DNA of 64,000 bases from positions 149,924,597 to 149,988,596 of the forward strand of contig CM061132.1 of NCBI GenBank assembly GCA_030789695.1, written 5' to 3'. Of the stretch, positions 21,763 through 33,583 are shown in pieces. The DNA comes from Scilla litardierei. Lineage: Eukaryota > Streptophyta > Magnoliopsida > Asparagales > Asparagaceae. A program made the position numbers and the translations under genes. Position 1 is the stretch's first letter; every line of letters begins with the position of its first letter. The notes beneath the pieces are model-generated. The model saw only the letters and a program-made list of their open reading frames with translations, had not been told where the DNA came from and did no database searches.

Positions 21763-24700
21763 ATGATGTCTGAGTGCCTAGTGGATAGTGCCTCAACGCA
21801 CACAATCCTTCGCGATCATTGCTATTTTAATTGCTTAAATAAATATGACGGTCCTGTTATCACAATTTCAGGACTGTCCCAAATAATCGAAGGATCTGGT
21901 GAAGCAATTATATAGCTCCCAAATAACACAAGACTTCAAATAAAAAATGCATTATTCTCTCCTAAATCAAATAGGAATCTCGTAAGTTTCAAGGATTTCC
22001 GTTTAAACGGATATCACTTAGAAACCAGAGATGAAAATACGGTAGAATATCTGTATGTAACTCGTCAGAAAGATGACCGGAAGATCATCTGCGAACGATT
22101 CAAGGGACTCCCGTCGGGTCTCTACCAAACATACATTCAACCAATAGAAGCCAATATGACTGAGCACCAAACGTGCCAATCACTGCCAGAGTTCAAACTC
22201 TGGCACAATAGACTTGGTCACCCTGGAACAGCAATGATGCGTCGCATCATCTCTGAATCCCGTGGACACAAATTGCAGAACCTGAAGATTCTTCAAAAGG
22301 GTGAATTTCCATGTCTCCCTTGTTTCAAGGGAAAACTTATAACGAGACCATCCCTCCTGAAAGTGGGATTAGAGTCTCCTGGCTTTCTTGAGAGAATTCA
22401 TGGTGATATTTGCGGGCCTATTCACCCCGCAAGTGGCCCATTTCGGTACTTTATGGTACTGATTGATGCATCGACCAAATGGTCTTATGTGTGCCTCTTG
22501 TCCACCCGCAACCTAGCTTTTCCAAAGCTATTGGCACAAATAATAAGGTTGCGTGCTCATTTCCCCGATAACCAAATCAAGAAACTACGTCTTGATAATG
22601 CGGGAGAATTTACTTCACAAGTCTTCGAAGACTATTGCCGGGCAACGGGTATTGAAGTTGAACATCCTGTAGCACATGTTCACACCCAAAACGGATTAGC
22701 TGAGTCCCTTATAAAGAGACTCCAATGGATTGCACGTCCATTGCTTATGCAATCCCAGTTGCCTGTGGATGCTTGGGGGCATGCTATTTTACATGCCGCA
22801 TCACTTATTAGGATAAGACCCTCTAGAGGTCATACTTTATCCCCGATGCAACTAGCATATGGCGCACCTCTGGATATCTCTCATTTGAGAGTATTTGGTT
22901 GTGCTGTATATGTCCCAATAGCACCACCTCAGAGGACCAAAATGGGTCCTCAGCGTCGTCTAGGTATATATATTGGGTTTGATTCGCCCTCTATTATAAG
23001 ATACCTTGAACCCCTGACGGGTGACGCATTCAAGGCACGTTTTGCTGACTGTGAATTTAATGAGAAAATTTTTCCTAAACTGGGCATACAGTCTAAGAAG
23101 CCAGAAGCTTCTGAGACCATTAGTTGGGACCAGAAGTCTTTGTCCTTATATGATCCGCGTACTAATCTGTGTGAAGATGAGATCCTGAAGATCCTTCACA
23201 TCCAGAATACAGTACATCTTTTGCCGGATAAATTCACAGACAACCAGAAGATTGTCCGATCACACGTCCCTGCTGCCAATATGCCAGCTAGGATTGATAT
23301 CACCATAGATGGATGCAATCCACCGGCAGCAGAATTGGCTGTACCTCAAATGAAAAGAGGACGCCCACCAGGTTCAAAAGATAAAGTTCCTCGAAAGAGG
23401 AAGACTCCTGGAGATACTAAGATTATCCCCCCACAGGATGCTGAGCTCAGACCAGCTACTTCTCCTCTCCTGATTTCCCCAGCAGAGGAAACAATAGGAG
23501 AAACATCATTAAATTTTGTACGTACTGGAGAAGTACTGGACAGAAATAGCATAGTCGTCGACGATGATTTTGCGTTCGATATTGCCGTTCACGCCACTGA
23601 ATATGACGATGACGTCGAACCACGATCTCTGGCGGAATGTAAACGTCGAGATGATTGGCCAAAGTGGGACGAGGCAATAAGAGTAGAGCTGGACTCACTC
23701 TTGAAACGCAAAGTCTTTGGACCAGTAGTCCAAACACCAGTAGGTGTAAAGCCTGTGGGATATAAGTGGGTTTTCATAAGAAAAAGAGATGAAAATAATG
23801 TGATCGTTCGCTATAAGGCACGCCTTGTAGCCCAGGGATTTTCCCAAAGACCGGGGATTGATTACGAAGATACGTATTCTTCGTTCATGGATTCGATCAC
23901 ATTCCGATTTTTAATAAGCCTAACTTCTCTGGAAAGCCTAGAAATGCAACTCATGGATGTTGTGACTGCATATCTATATGGCGATATAGATAAAAATATC
24001 TACATGAGACTTCCTGATGGGTTTAATCTACCCCCCGAGATGAAAGAGATACCTCGGGATGTATTCTCTGTAAGGCTACATAGATCATTATATGGTCTAA
24101 AACAATCGGGAAAGATGTGGTATAACAGACTTAGTGATTTCCTTGCACAGCAAGGATTCACGAATAACGAAGTATGCCCGTGTATCTTTATCAAAAGAAC
24201 GGGAACAGGATTCGTCATCATATCTGTATATGTAGATGACTTAAATCTCATAGGATCTCCTGCAGAGATCAAAGAGAGATCTGAAAGCCTTAAACATACT
24301 TTTGAAATGAAAGACCTAGGCAAAACAAAGTATTGTCTTGGCTTACAGATAGAACACCTAAGAGGTGGAATCCTATTACACCAATCTAATTATACAAAGA
24401 AACTTCTACACAAGTTTCATATGGATAAATGTCATCCTTTAGGTACACCTATGGTCGTAAGATCACTAGATGTACATAAGGACCCCTTCCGGCCACTGGA
24501 AGAGGGGGAGGAGATACTGGGTCCTGAAGTACCCTACCTCAGTGCCATTGGAGCACTTCTATATCTGGCTAACTGTACGCGTCCCGATATAGCGTTTACA
24601 GTTAATCTTCTAGCCAGACACAGTGCAGCGCCCACAAAGCGCCACTGGAATGGAGTAAAACATCTTCTGCGATACCTCCAGGGTTCCATTGATCTTGGAA

Positions 24701-25209
24701 TTTACTACCAGAGAGGTGCCTCCCCCAAATTATTTGGTTATGCTGATGCAGGTTATCTCTCAGATCCGCACACGGCAAAATCCCAAACAGGTTTTGTTTT
24801 TACCTACGGAGGTACTGCTATCTCCTGGAGATCGGTAAAGCAAACCACAACAGCTACATCATCCAACCATTCGGAGCTCATTGCGATCCATGAAGCAAGC
24901 AGAGAGTGCTATTGGCTACGATCTGTCATCCAACACATTCTTCAATCTACTGGCCTGAAGACCGGTGATTTGGAGCCTACCGTCCTGTTTGAAGATAACG
25001 CTGCATGCATTGCTCAACTTCAAAAAGGCTACATCAAGGGCGACAGGACGAAGCACATATCTCCCAAGTTTTTCTGGACACATGAGCTAAAGGAGGACAA
25101 GCAGATCGAAGTTCAGCAGATACAGTCCTGCAACAACTTAGCTGATCTTTTTACTAAGTCTTTGCCCAAATGTATTTTTGTAAAGCATGTAAAGAACATT
25201 GGTATGTGA
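21763..25209 (+). pseudogene. pol: Copia pol of element 4 (one in-frame TAG)
   Basis: About 1,148 codons from the ATG at 21763, interrupted once by TAG at 21913-21915. The order is: protease with DSAST near residue 8; GAG-pre-integrase zinc region with LWHNRLGHPG near residue 146; integrase core with HGDICGPI, LRLDNAGEF and QNGLAESLIKRL supplying D, D and E; RT from about residue 665 with YVDDL near 823; RNase H with FGYADAGYLSD and the ending ADLFTKSLP. A methionine at 22156 opens an uninterrupted 1,017-residue frame covering integrase to RNase H. A CTTATATAG acceptor-like sequence abuts the start codon. Confidence 0.93.
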
Positions 25210-25404
25210 CAATTGAAAGACCTGCAAGCCTGAAGCTTGTACGGATCAGGGGGAGTAACCTGTGGGTTGCACTCTTTTCCCTTAAGCTGTTGGGTTTTTC
25301 CCACTGGGTTTTCCACAGCTAAGGTTTTAACGAGGCAAACACACTTACTCTGGATCCAGAAGTATCCACCCCTCTTTGCCTCAGATGCAGAGACCAAAGT
25401 GATG

Positions 25405-25420
25405 AATGGGTAAGGGGGAG
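25405..25420 (+). promoter_or_regulatory. Polypurine tract of element 4
   Basis: AATGGGTAAGGGGGAG directly abuts the 3' LTR and is the expected plus-strand primer. Confidence 0.8.
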
Positions 25421-25629
25421 TGTTATGAATGAGGGAGGCCTTTGGCCTCCCCTCCTTCATTACCCACTCATTGGTCCCCATTACTATGGGTAATGGGGAC
25501 CCTTGGTCTCCTTGAGGCCCTTCATCTCCCTTCTTTAATATATAGAGAACCATGGCCTATTGCCATGGTTACTCACTCTTTTCCTAAGAAAGCTTGTCTC
25601 TCTCTCTTGAGTTCTATTGCCTTTTAACA
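25421..25629 (+). repeat. Element 4, 3' LTR
   Basis: 209 bp, differing from the 5' LTR at only two positions (T/C near 25476, T/A near 25605). All three hairpins are preserved. Confidence 0.95.
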
Positions 25630-25678
25630 ATTACCCCTTTTTGAAAAAAAAAAGATAATGAGACACTGATGTAACATT

Positions 25679-25983
25679 GAGTGGTGTTATTCGTACCATA
25701 AAAATTTATGAATACACCACACTACTTGATTCATCACACCTATATTTTTAACGTCAGATGTTCGGATTTGGAGATCCGAACTGCTCTAATACAATACATG
25801 TGTAAATCCGAACACAATACATATTTTATTATACTGTTCGGCTTTGCAATTTCGAACGGAAGAATAAAAATATTAGAGCCGTTCGGATCTCCAAATTCGA
25901 ACATCTGATGTTAAAAATATAGGTGTGATGAATCAAGTAATGTGGTGCATTCATAAATTTCTATGGTGCGAATAACAACACTC
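25679..25983. mobile_element. Mutator-type MITE
   Basis: 305 bp with inverted repeats of about 100 bp (left arm through TGTTATTCGTACCATA and TTGATTCATCACACC; right arm is its complement). It is flanked by TGTAACATT (25670-25678) and TGTAACAAT (25984-25992), 8 of 9 matching, which fits the 9-bp TSD of Mutator-like elements. The centre is non-coding. Confidence 0.8.
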
Positions 25984-25992
25984 TGTAACAAT

Positions 25993-26740
25993 TTTTTTCC
26001 CTTTTTGGAAAAAAGGCCATGCACCGTAACTCTTGGTGTGTATTTAGCATTGACCGTTGCAAATAGATGCCAGAGAGTTCCACAATCCAGTACGAACGCT
26101 AAACGGAACTTTGGCCACATTGATCACGAAGATTTGCTGGGTGCGCACATCCTGCTTAGATAGCTAAATTTACATTTATTAGAATGATAGTCCATCACAT
26201 GGACAGATGATGTCAACAAAACTACTTTATCGGTTAAACTTTGGTCAAATTTCATAAAATTATTCTAACTTTTGGATAAACACAAAACTAGTTTATACGG
26301 TTAGAGTTTCACAATAATGACCTATGATCGATACGAAAAACTAAAAATAACGAAAATGTCCTTCTTTATTTATTTAAAATTTATTTATTTATTTTTGAGA
26401 AAGGCTTAAGGTTTAATCCCCTTATTTATTTAGTTTAATAAAATTATCATTTGGATGTTTAATAAAATTACCATATATTTACCGCTAATATATATTTTTA
26501 TTTTATACGTTATAATTTTCCTTTCCACTATTTTCATTGTCTTCTATGATTTATTTCTTCATTGTTTACTTTGTTTTTTCTTATAACATAGTTTGTTAAA
26601 TCTTAAAAATCATTATGTGTGTGAAGAATAATGGGTATCTTATCATATGAAATATGAGCTAAGGCTTTATGTGTATTGGATATGGAGTACCCCTGGATAG
26701 TTTTAATTATGATTAAACAAATGAAGGTACTAATCCTGAT
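25993..26740. other. AT-rich intergenic DNA
   Basis: No coding region or clear repeat was recognised. TTTATTTATTT-type low complexity occurs near 26365-26440. Confidence 0.5.
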
Positions 26741-27093
26741 TGTTGAGTGTGTAGGTTATAAAGATTGCTTCTATAGAATGAGTTCAAAGGAAAATTTCAT
26801 AAAGATTTTTTGTGCATGCTCAAGGAAAAATGAAGACAAAATTGGAGCATGAGCTTAAGATAGAATGTGTAGGAGACTCGCTCAAGGCAACAAGAACTCA
26901 ACATCCAAAGGGATGGAGATGAAGGACTTCAAATACATCAAGATAAGATGGTATATCTTTGATGTATTTTTGTATTTTAGTACATGTCCTTAGAATTGAT
27001 GTATGCATGTGAGATTGAAGCTCTACACACACTTAGAAAATATTTTTAGCGTCACAAAATTATTTTGAAAACATTTTGAGTTTATTTGGATAG
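26741..27093 (+). repeat. Sirevirus-type LTR fragment, left part
   Basis: It begins TGTTGAGTGTGTAGG, similar to the - strand start TGTTGAGTATTGG of the solo LTR at 54982-56729, and is interrupted by element 2. It continues at 49821-50020, where GAGTCGACTC-type palindromes typical of these LTRs occur. The 3' end is uncertain. Confidence 0.45.
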
Positions 27094-27835
27094 TGTTAAG
27101 GCCAAAATTGACCGAGACAGCTGTCAAGCTGACGAAGACTCGAGATGCTGAGTCGGAGCCTCGTCAGCAGTTGGAGTGGGACCCTGTGTTGGAAGAACCA
27201 GGATCGAGTGATGGTAGTTGGAGATGATACTGCGTCCGATCGATCTTCGAGCGGTAGTTGCGTCGACCGTTCGAGGCTTGGAAGCTCGACGTCGACCTTC
27301 GAGGTTGGATGATGACCGTCAATCTGCACCACAGGGACTCGTTAGGGGGGTCGGTTCTAGTTTTCTACCCAAATCCCCTCTGATGCTTAAGTTAGTATGG
27401 AACTTAAGGGAGAGAGGGAGCTTGATGCAGCTGAGATCGACCCACGGAGATTCTTCTCAAGACTAGCAGCGCAAGCTCGAATGTATAAGAAGTGTAAGTT
27501 GAGAAAGTAGAGTTCTATGTCTTAGACATCGTACCTTGGAAATGGGACCATTTCCTCTATTTATAGACGTTCAGGGTCCCTTTGGAGACGTTGGGGGTGA
27601 TAATAGCCACCCATAATGGGTCCACGATCTCCCCCTATTAATAGGAATAAATGTTGCGCACGCCCCCTGAGATTTCCGAGCCCGCCTTTAATCCCACGTT
27701 CGAGTGAGGCAGACCCAACGGTCGACTGGCCATTGGGGCTTTGACTGAGTCGACATCGGGTTTCTCTGGTGGACCTGGTGGGCCTTAGTCATATGTCGAC
27801 CGAGTTGTCTCGAATGCCTGCCAAATGACTCAACA
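27094..27835 (-). repeat. Element 2, 3' LTR
   Basis: 742 bp, paired with 49076-49815, with matching TG/CA ends. A G-rich polypurine tract (AACGGGGGCCAT on the - strand, + coordinates 27836-27847) abuts it. Confidence 0.92.
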
Positions 27836-28050
27836 ATGGCCCCCGTTGCACGACCTTAAAGGATCCATCCGTTGAAGTCAAGCGACGTTACATCACATTA
27901 ATGGGGCTCGACAGTCGAGAAAATAGCACTTGAGTTCTAGGCACCAAAACGCCCGCCTCGTCGATTCAGATGATTTGTCGGTTCGAAATCCAAGGCATTC
28001 TGGGCTCTTGGATCTTTGACATGTGTTCCATCATGCGGTTATTGCCTCGC

Positions 28051-28060
28051 CCATATATGA
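28051..28060 (+). promoter_or_regulatory. TATA-like box for the antisense ORF of element 2
   Basis: CCATATATGA lies 80 bp upstream of the ATG at 28131, in the context CGCCCATATATGACG. The element 1 ORF has CTCCCATATAAAGACG at the equivalent place. Confidence 0.55.
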
Positions 28061-28130
28061 CGATTACAGCGATAGAGTGTGGAAGTACCGTCTTCAATCT
28101 CTTGATTCGGATTTCCTTCTCTCGAAAGCA

Positions 28131-30164
28131 ATGGCTTCGTTCCCCATCTCTGCCTCCGAAAGAAACTTGGTCACAGCCATTCAGAAGAATCAGGAAGGGG
28201 TCATGGAGCCGGGCTTGCTGGAAAATGTGAGATCTAAAGTCAAGGCAAGCCAAATCGCCGAGCTTCAGAGGAGCTATGTCCTACTTGATTATCAAATCAG
28301 GTTGCCTGGGAGGGACGAAAGGGCTCATCGTCCTATCGATCGGGAAGTAGGGTTTTACATCAAAGCTTTCGAACGAGGCCTTCGGTTTCACATGCACCCC
28401 TTCATGAGGTACTTCCTGTATACCCTGAACATTCCCTCTGCCAGTTGATGCCGAATGCCATCGGCATGTTGATGGGCTTCATAGTTCTATGCGTGACGAA
28501 GGGAATTGAACCATCTCTGCAGCTGTTCAACTACTTCTTCTCGATCTCTCCCCTTAAGACCCCGGGGTGGTACACGATAATGGCCCATCGAGACAAGAAG
28601 CTGCTGAAAGATCTTCCCTCCTCCAATCCCAGGTGGAAAGATGAGTTTGTGTTTGTGGTTTTCCAGGGGGAGGCAAGCTTCTACACCGGTTGGGATGCCC
28701 CTGATTTGGGACCTGTCGAGGATAAGCTGCTGACTATCGAGGAGAAGAAAGCCACCGATACTCTGAAGAGCCTGCCAGAGGGTATGAGGTCGATCGAGTG
28801 GTTGTGGTCGAACGACATGCTGCGTCGGACCGTGTGGACAAAAGGTTGGTTCGATCGTGCTCGCCAACTGTTCGACCTTCGTTCTTCGACCTAACTTGTT
28901 TGTTGCTCTCGCAGGTATGACCAGCGTGGATTATCAGGTGGATCCCGCATTGAGGGAAGAAGTCGAGGCTTCCATCAAAGAGGCGAAGGCACGAATGTTG
29001 TTGCCCTGGGTGCCGATCGTGTTGAGATCAATAGCCCAGCCATCCGGTGATTGACCCATGATTGTCGAGGGGGTTGCTCAGGTGGCCCGCCCTTAACAGA
29101 AGAAGAAGAAGAAAAGGTCCGCCTCCGAATTTGAAGTAGTGGCACTAGAGGGGACCAAGAGGAGGCAGAGAATCGTTCTCAGTGATTCAGAGCCGTCTGG
29201 GTCGAATGCAACAGCAGAGTATGTTTCCCAGCCTGGGAGCGATATTCCTCACGAGGAAAACTCGGAGAGGACTCAGGTTCCACCGGAGCTTCTTGTGCAT
29301 CAAGACTCCTGACCTTGGGGAGGTTTGTTCCCTCCGGTAGGGCTGTCTGAAGACATCCCTAACGAGTATAGGCAGATTTTACTGGAGGGCCAATCTCCTC
29401 GGGCCCCATTCGACTGTTCCAAGAAGGAGATCATCCGGGCGGGATTTCTGTTGAGGCATGGAGATTCTGCTCTTCTTGACTGTGGGACCGCTTTCCGCAT
29501 CATTGAGAATCCGACCCTTCCACGGAACATAGCCGTCGTGGAGAGGGTCGATTATAAGCGGCTTGCGTCAATAGCCGTTCACGCCAACGTCCAGGTAATT
29601 GTTGCTCTAGCTTCCCTTGTAGGTGATGCTAGCACGCATGCTTACCATCGTGTGGTCTTTATAGGTCCTCGTGGCGATCGCGGCATTGCGTCGTCGTGCT
29701 CCGGTGATGGCCAATCATGGTGTCACCCTGGAGGCTGTTAGATCGAGAGTGGAGGGAGCCCAGGCAGAGCTGGCTAGAATAGTAGCCTTCTCTCCTAGAC
29801 AATATTGGATCTTATTCGGACACTCGAGCACGAGTTAAGCGAGCCTCGTAGGAGGGAGGCTAAAGAAGCTGCCCTGAGAAAGAGAGCAGAGGACGCTCTG
29901 CTGGAGGAGAGAGTCGAAGCCGAGGTCATTGCAGAGAGGGTGATTCGAGATTTCATGGATTCATTTCCCGACTTCGACAAGCTATACAAGGAAGGCTACG
30001 AGCGATGCCGGTTGGAGATGAAGAATCGATTCCCTGACCTCTCTGTAGAGATCGACAAGGTCCTGGTGATTTTTCCGGTTCTCGATGATGATGAATCGAC
30101 CCAAGGCGAGGAGGAAGATGCTCCCCCCGACGACGCTGCCATTATGGCTGATGACGATATATGA
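28131..30164 (+). pseudogene. Antisense additional ORF of element 2 (Transposase_28-like, three exons)
   Basis: The ATG at 28131 follows a TATA-like box. Exon 1 has the plant 'putative gypsy-type transposon' pattern: YIKAFERGLRFHMHPFMRY, VLCVTKGIEPSLQLFNYFF, and FVFVVFQGEASFYTGWDAP. GT-AG introns are predicted at 28845-28914 and 29595-29664, both 70 bp. Exon 2 has a basic KKKKK stretch and a Ser/Glu-rich part. Exon 3 is a Glu/Arg coiled coil with an acidic tail ending at 30164. Damage: a one-base shift near 28446, several stops in exon 2, and another shift near 29800. Exon number and order match the element 1 ORF, although the residues are well diverged. Function unknown. Confidence 0.75.
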
Positions 30165-30499
30165 GTGGATGCCATGAGGGACCCAGAGTCCGTGGCCGCG
30201 CTTGATGGAGACCAAGGGCCTAGCTAGCCGTTGTAGGGTCTCGGTATTTTTACGCCTGTTTCAAAAAAAAAATTTGAATGTATAGAGGGTGATGTGAATG
30301 TGAACGAACAAACAATTTTTTGTAATTGGAGTGCCAGATTGCCTCTCTTTGTTTGTTGCCGTGCATATCATGTAGTGGCCGTAATCCTGATGGCCCATTG
30401 ATGGGTTAGGCTCTGCTCAAGGATGATTGAGAATAGACCATACAACTATGTCTCGAAGTTGATCACCATGTTCCCTGACGAGGGAGCCACTTCCTCGAA

Positions 30500-32030
30500 T
30501 CACGACTGATGGCACTGGAGTTGTTTAGTAGTGAAGGGGTGGTCCCTTCGACTTGCGACCGACGCTCAATTAGGAGAGAGTCGACTTACGGATGATGCTC
30601 GTTTAGGAGAGTTGTTCAGTAGTGAAGGGGTGTCCCCTTCGACTTACGGCCGACGCTTGTTTAGGAGAGTTGTTCAGTAGCGAAGGGGTGTCCCCTTCGA
30701 CTTATGGCTAACGCTCTCTTAGGAGAGTCATTCAGTAGCGAAAGGGTGGCCCCTTCGACTTACGGCTGACGCTCGTTTAGGAGAGAGTCGTTTAGTAGCG
30801 AAGGGTCGCCCCTTCGACTTACGTCTGATGACTATCTAGGAGAGAGTCGTTCAGTAGCGAAGAGGTGGTCCCTTCGACTTATGGCTAACGATCGTTTGAG
30901 AGAATCGTTCAGTGGTGAAGGGGTAGCCCTTTCGACTTATGGCTGATGCTCGATTGGGAGAGTCATTCTGTGGCGAAGGGGTAACCCTTTAGACTTACAG
31001 AAGACGCTCGTTTAGGAGAGAGTCATTCAGTAGTGAAGGGGTGGCCCCTTCGACTTACGGCTGACGACCGTCTTAGAGAGTCATCCAGTGGCAAAGGGGT
31101 AGCCCTTTCGAATTACGGCTGATGCTCGATTGGGAGAGTCGTTTAGTGGTGAAGGGTAGCCCTTTCGACTTACGGCTGACGCTCGTTTAGGACGGTCATT
31201 CAGTAGCAAAGGGGTAGCCCTTTCGACTTATGGCTGACGCCCGTTTAGGAGAGTCGTTCAGTAGCGAAGGGGTAACCCCTTCGACTTACGGTTAACACTT
31301 GCTTAGGAGAGTCGTTCAGTAGTGAAGGGGTGGCCCCTTCGACTTACGGCTGACGCTCGCTTAGGAGAGTCATTCAGTAGCGAAGGGGTGGCCCCTTCGA
31401 CTTACAGTTGACGCTTGCTTAGGAGAGTCGTTCGGTAGCGAAGGGGTGGCCCCTTCGACTTATGACTGATGCTCGCTTAGGAAAGTCGTTCGGTAGCGAA
31501 GGGGTGGCCCCTTCAACTTACAGCTTTCGATCGCTTAAGAAAGTGGTTCCTTAGCGAAGGGGTGTCCCCTTCGACTTACGGCTAACGACCGTATAAAAGA
31601 GAGTCGTTTAGTATCGAAGGGATGGCCCCTTCGACATATGGCTGACGACCGTCTGAGAGAGTCGTTTAGTAGCGAAGGGGTGGCCCTTTCAACTTATGAC
31701 TGACGCTCGATTGGGAGAGTCGTTCAGGGACGAAGGGGTAACCCTTTCGACTTACGGCTGACGCTCATTTTGGAGAGTTGTTCAGTAGCGAATGGGTAGC
31801 CCTTTAGATTTACGGTTGACGCTCGATTAGGAGAGTCATTCAGTGGTGAAGGGGTGGCCCGTTTGACTTACTACCGACGCTCATTTTTTCAGGAGAGTCG
31901 ATCAGTAGCGAATGGGTGGCCCTTTTGACTTACGGCTGCCGCTCGATTAGGAGGTGAGTCGTTCAGTAGCGAAGAGGTGGCCCCTTAGACTTACGGCTGA
32001 TGCTTGATTAGGAGTCACTCGCATCAACGT
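30500..32030 (-). repeat. About 58-bp tandem array with GAAGGGG/CCCCTTC hairpins
   Basis: Roughly 25 copies of a 58-60 bp unit. Most contain a perfect or near-perfect hairpin (CGAAGGGG, loop TGG, CCCCTTCG), followed by ACTTACGGCTGACGCTCG and GGAGAGTCGTTCAGTAG. It sits between gag and the antisense ORF, as does the array in element 1. Unit size and sequence differ from element 1, but the GGGGTRGCCCC centre is the same. Confidence 0.93.
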
Positions 32031-32274
32031 AAGTTCAATTTTCCCGAAACTTTTCGAGGATCGGATCCTTTTCATGGGGAGTTTTGATGTGATAGCTTTC
32101 GTAAACTTTACGAAGGTTAAAGGAAGGGAAACTTTATTTGATAAAAGAGACATGCTTTATTTTAAAAAAATAGTGACAAGGAAAAACAAAAGGCGTACAG
32201 GTGTTTTCAAACTTCGTCGGAGTTGCTGATGTCTAACGCCTCTTTATTCGCCTCAAGTTTAGACGATTCACTAG
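32031..32274 (-). other. Spacer between array and gag of element 2
   Basis: No feature recognised; an A-run lies near 32160. Confidence 0.4.
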
Positions 32275-33340
32275 TTAATCACCTTGGTGACATGTGATCC
32301 CGTCATCTTGCCCTTCTGATTTGAGGATCCCTCCTTGCTAGGTGGATCATTAGCCGGGTTTTTGGGGTGTCCTCGCTTGACTAGGGCATCAGTTTCCTTT
32401 TTGAGAGTTCAATAGTCGTTGGTATCGTGTCCATAGTCGTTGTGATATTTGCAGAATTTGAGGTTGTCACTCTTCTCATATTTTCCTTTCTTTGCTGTCT
32501 CTTAGATCAGCTCTTCTCGTGGGAAATAGACGAGGACTTCTGTCTTATGGGCGACCGGCTTGGTGTAAGCAGGATGCTCCTTGCTTCGAGGGCTTCTTTC
32601 ACTGGGCATATTGTCTCGAGACTCCTGACGGGGGTCCCCGAGTTTGGTTTCCCTTGCCTCGTATCTCTGCGGTGGGAGGGGTGCTCTTCGCATGAGCTCC
32701 GGCAGGTTCTTCCGCCTCTCGGAGGAAGTGAACCGATCAGTTATGTTGAGCATTTCTGCGACGGTGTTTGGGGGGAACTGGTGAAGGGCCATGCTCAGGT
32801 CCTTATTTCGGACCACCTGGGTGAGCGATGCTATGACAGTCACATCCAGTGTCTCTTCTATATCGAGCCTCTCGTCGTTGAATCTCTGGACGAAGGCTCG
32901 GATTGACTCATTCTTGTTCTGTTTGAGCAAGAAGAGGTGGGATGATCTCTTCTTGGAACGTCGTCCTGCGATGAATTGTTTGTAGAATATTTCTGCCAGT
33001 TCGTCGAACGAGCCGTTGTAGCCATGGGGTAGCCCTTTGTACCAGCTTTCTGCCCTCTTGAACATGGTATCATGGAAGGCTCTACAAAGGTATGGCTCGT
33101 CGACCCCGTGGAGCAGCAAGACATTCAAATACTTTTGAATGTGCGACCATGGGTCGCATCTGCCATCATAAGCTGGTAGAGCAGGGAGCTTGAATTTAGG
33201 AAGAAAAGGAGCAGAGATGATATTCTCTTTTGGGGGGTCTTTCGAATCGTAGATTGGACCAGTAAGGATCCTCATGCTCCAAGTTGCGAGAAGTTGGCTC
33301 CTGAGGATCAGTTCATGATCTCCTCCCTCCTCACGAATCC
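32275..33340 (-). pseudogene. gag: Element 2 gag, core and C-terminal part
   Basis: On the - strand a Retrotrans_gag core runs from about 33275 to 32502: FLPKFKLPALPAYDGRCDPW, then W-Y-K-G-L-P, IFYKQFIAGRRSKK and FVQRFNDERLDIEE. A TAA at 32502-32504 interrupts it. The frame then continues through a knuckle reading KFCKYHNDYGHDTND, where the element 1 gag has a similar Cys/His pattern, and a further TGA. The frame stays open upstream of 33275 to about 33340 (EEGGDHELILRSQLLATWS), beyond which stops appear. There is no protease domain downstream. Confidence 0.83.
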
Positions 33341-33574
33341 ACCTGCAGGGTTTAGTGGGTTATAACATGGGGAGCCCCATACATTACCTAATCTAGGATG
33401 TTGCGGGTTGCTGCCCGGTAATTTGAGGGGGTGGGTTCTCTCTGGAAAATAAAAGCTCGATTATCGACCCCCACTCCATCATACTGGTGGGTCGGGGAAT
33501 CGAATTGTGGAGGTTAATCTCCAGTTGGTCTGCCTTTGGGTCCCCCAGATCTCAGAGGAAAGCCACGTCCTTGG
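33341..33574 (-). other. Decayed gag linker of element 2
   Basis: Probably the low-complexity N-terminal linker of gag; all frames carry stops. The sequence is GC-rich, unlike element 6 to its right. Confidence 0.4.
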
Positions 33575-33583
33575 TTGGCGTCA

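Larger units (their letters stand above)
18511..25629 (+). mobile_element. Element 4: young, nearly complete Ty1/copia retrotransposon
   Basis: 7,119 bp with 209-bp LTRs at 18511-18719 and 25421-25629 and a perfect TSD ATTAC at 18506-18510 and 25630-25634. The two LTRs differ at two positions, which implies recent insertion. The order is LTR, primer site, 1.9-kb leader, gag, 129-bp gap, pol (protease-integrase-RT-RNase H), polypurine tract, LTR; integrase before RT defines copia. Only one in-frame stop is seen in each of gag and pol. Element 5 (about 53110-59130) is a decayed relative. Confidence 0.95.
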
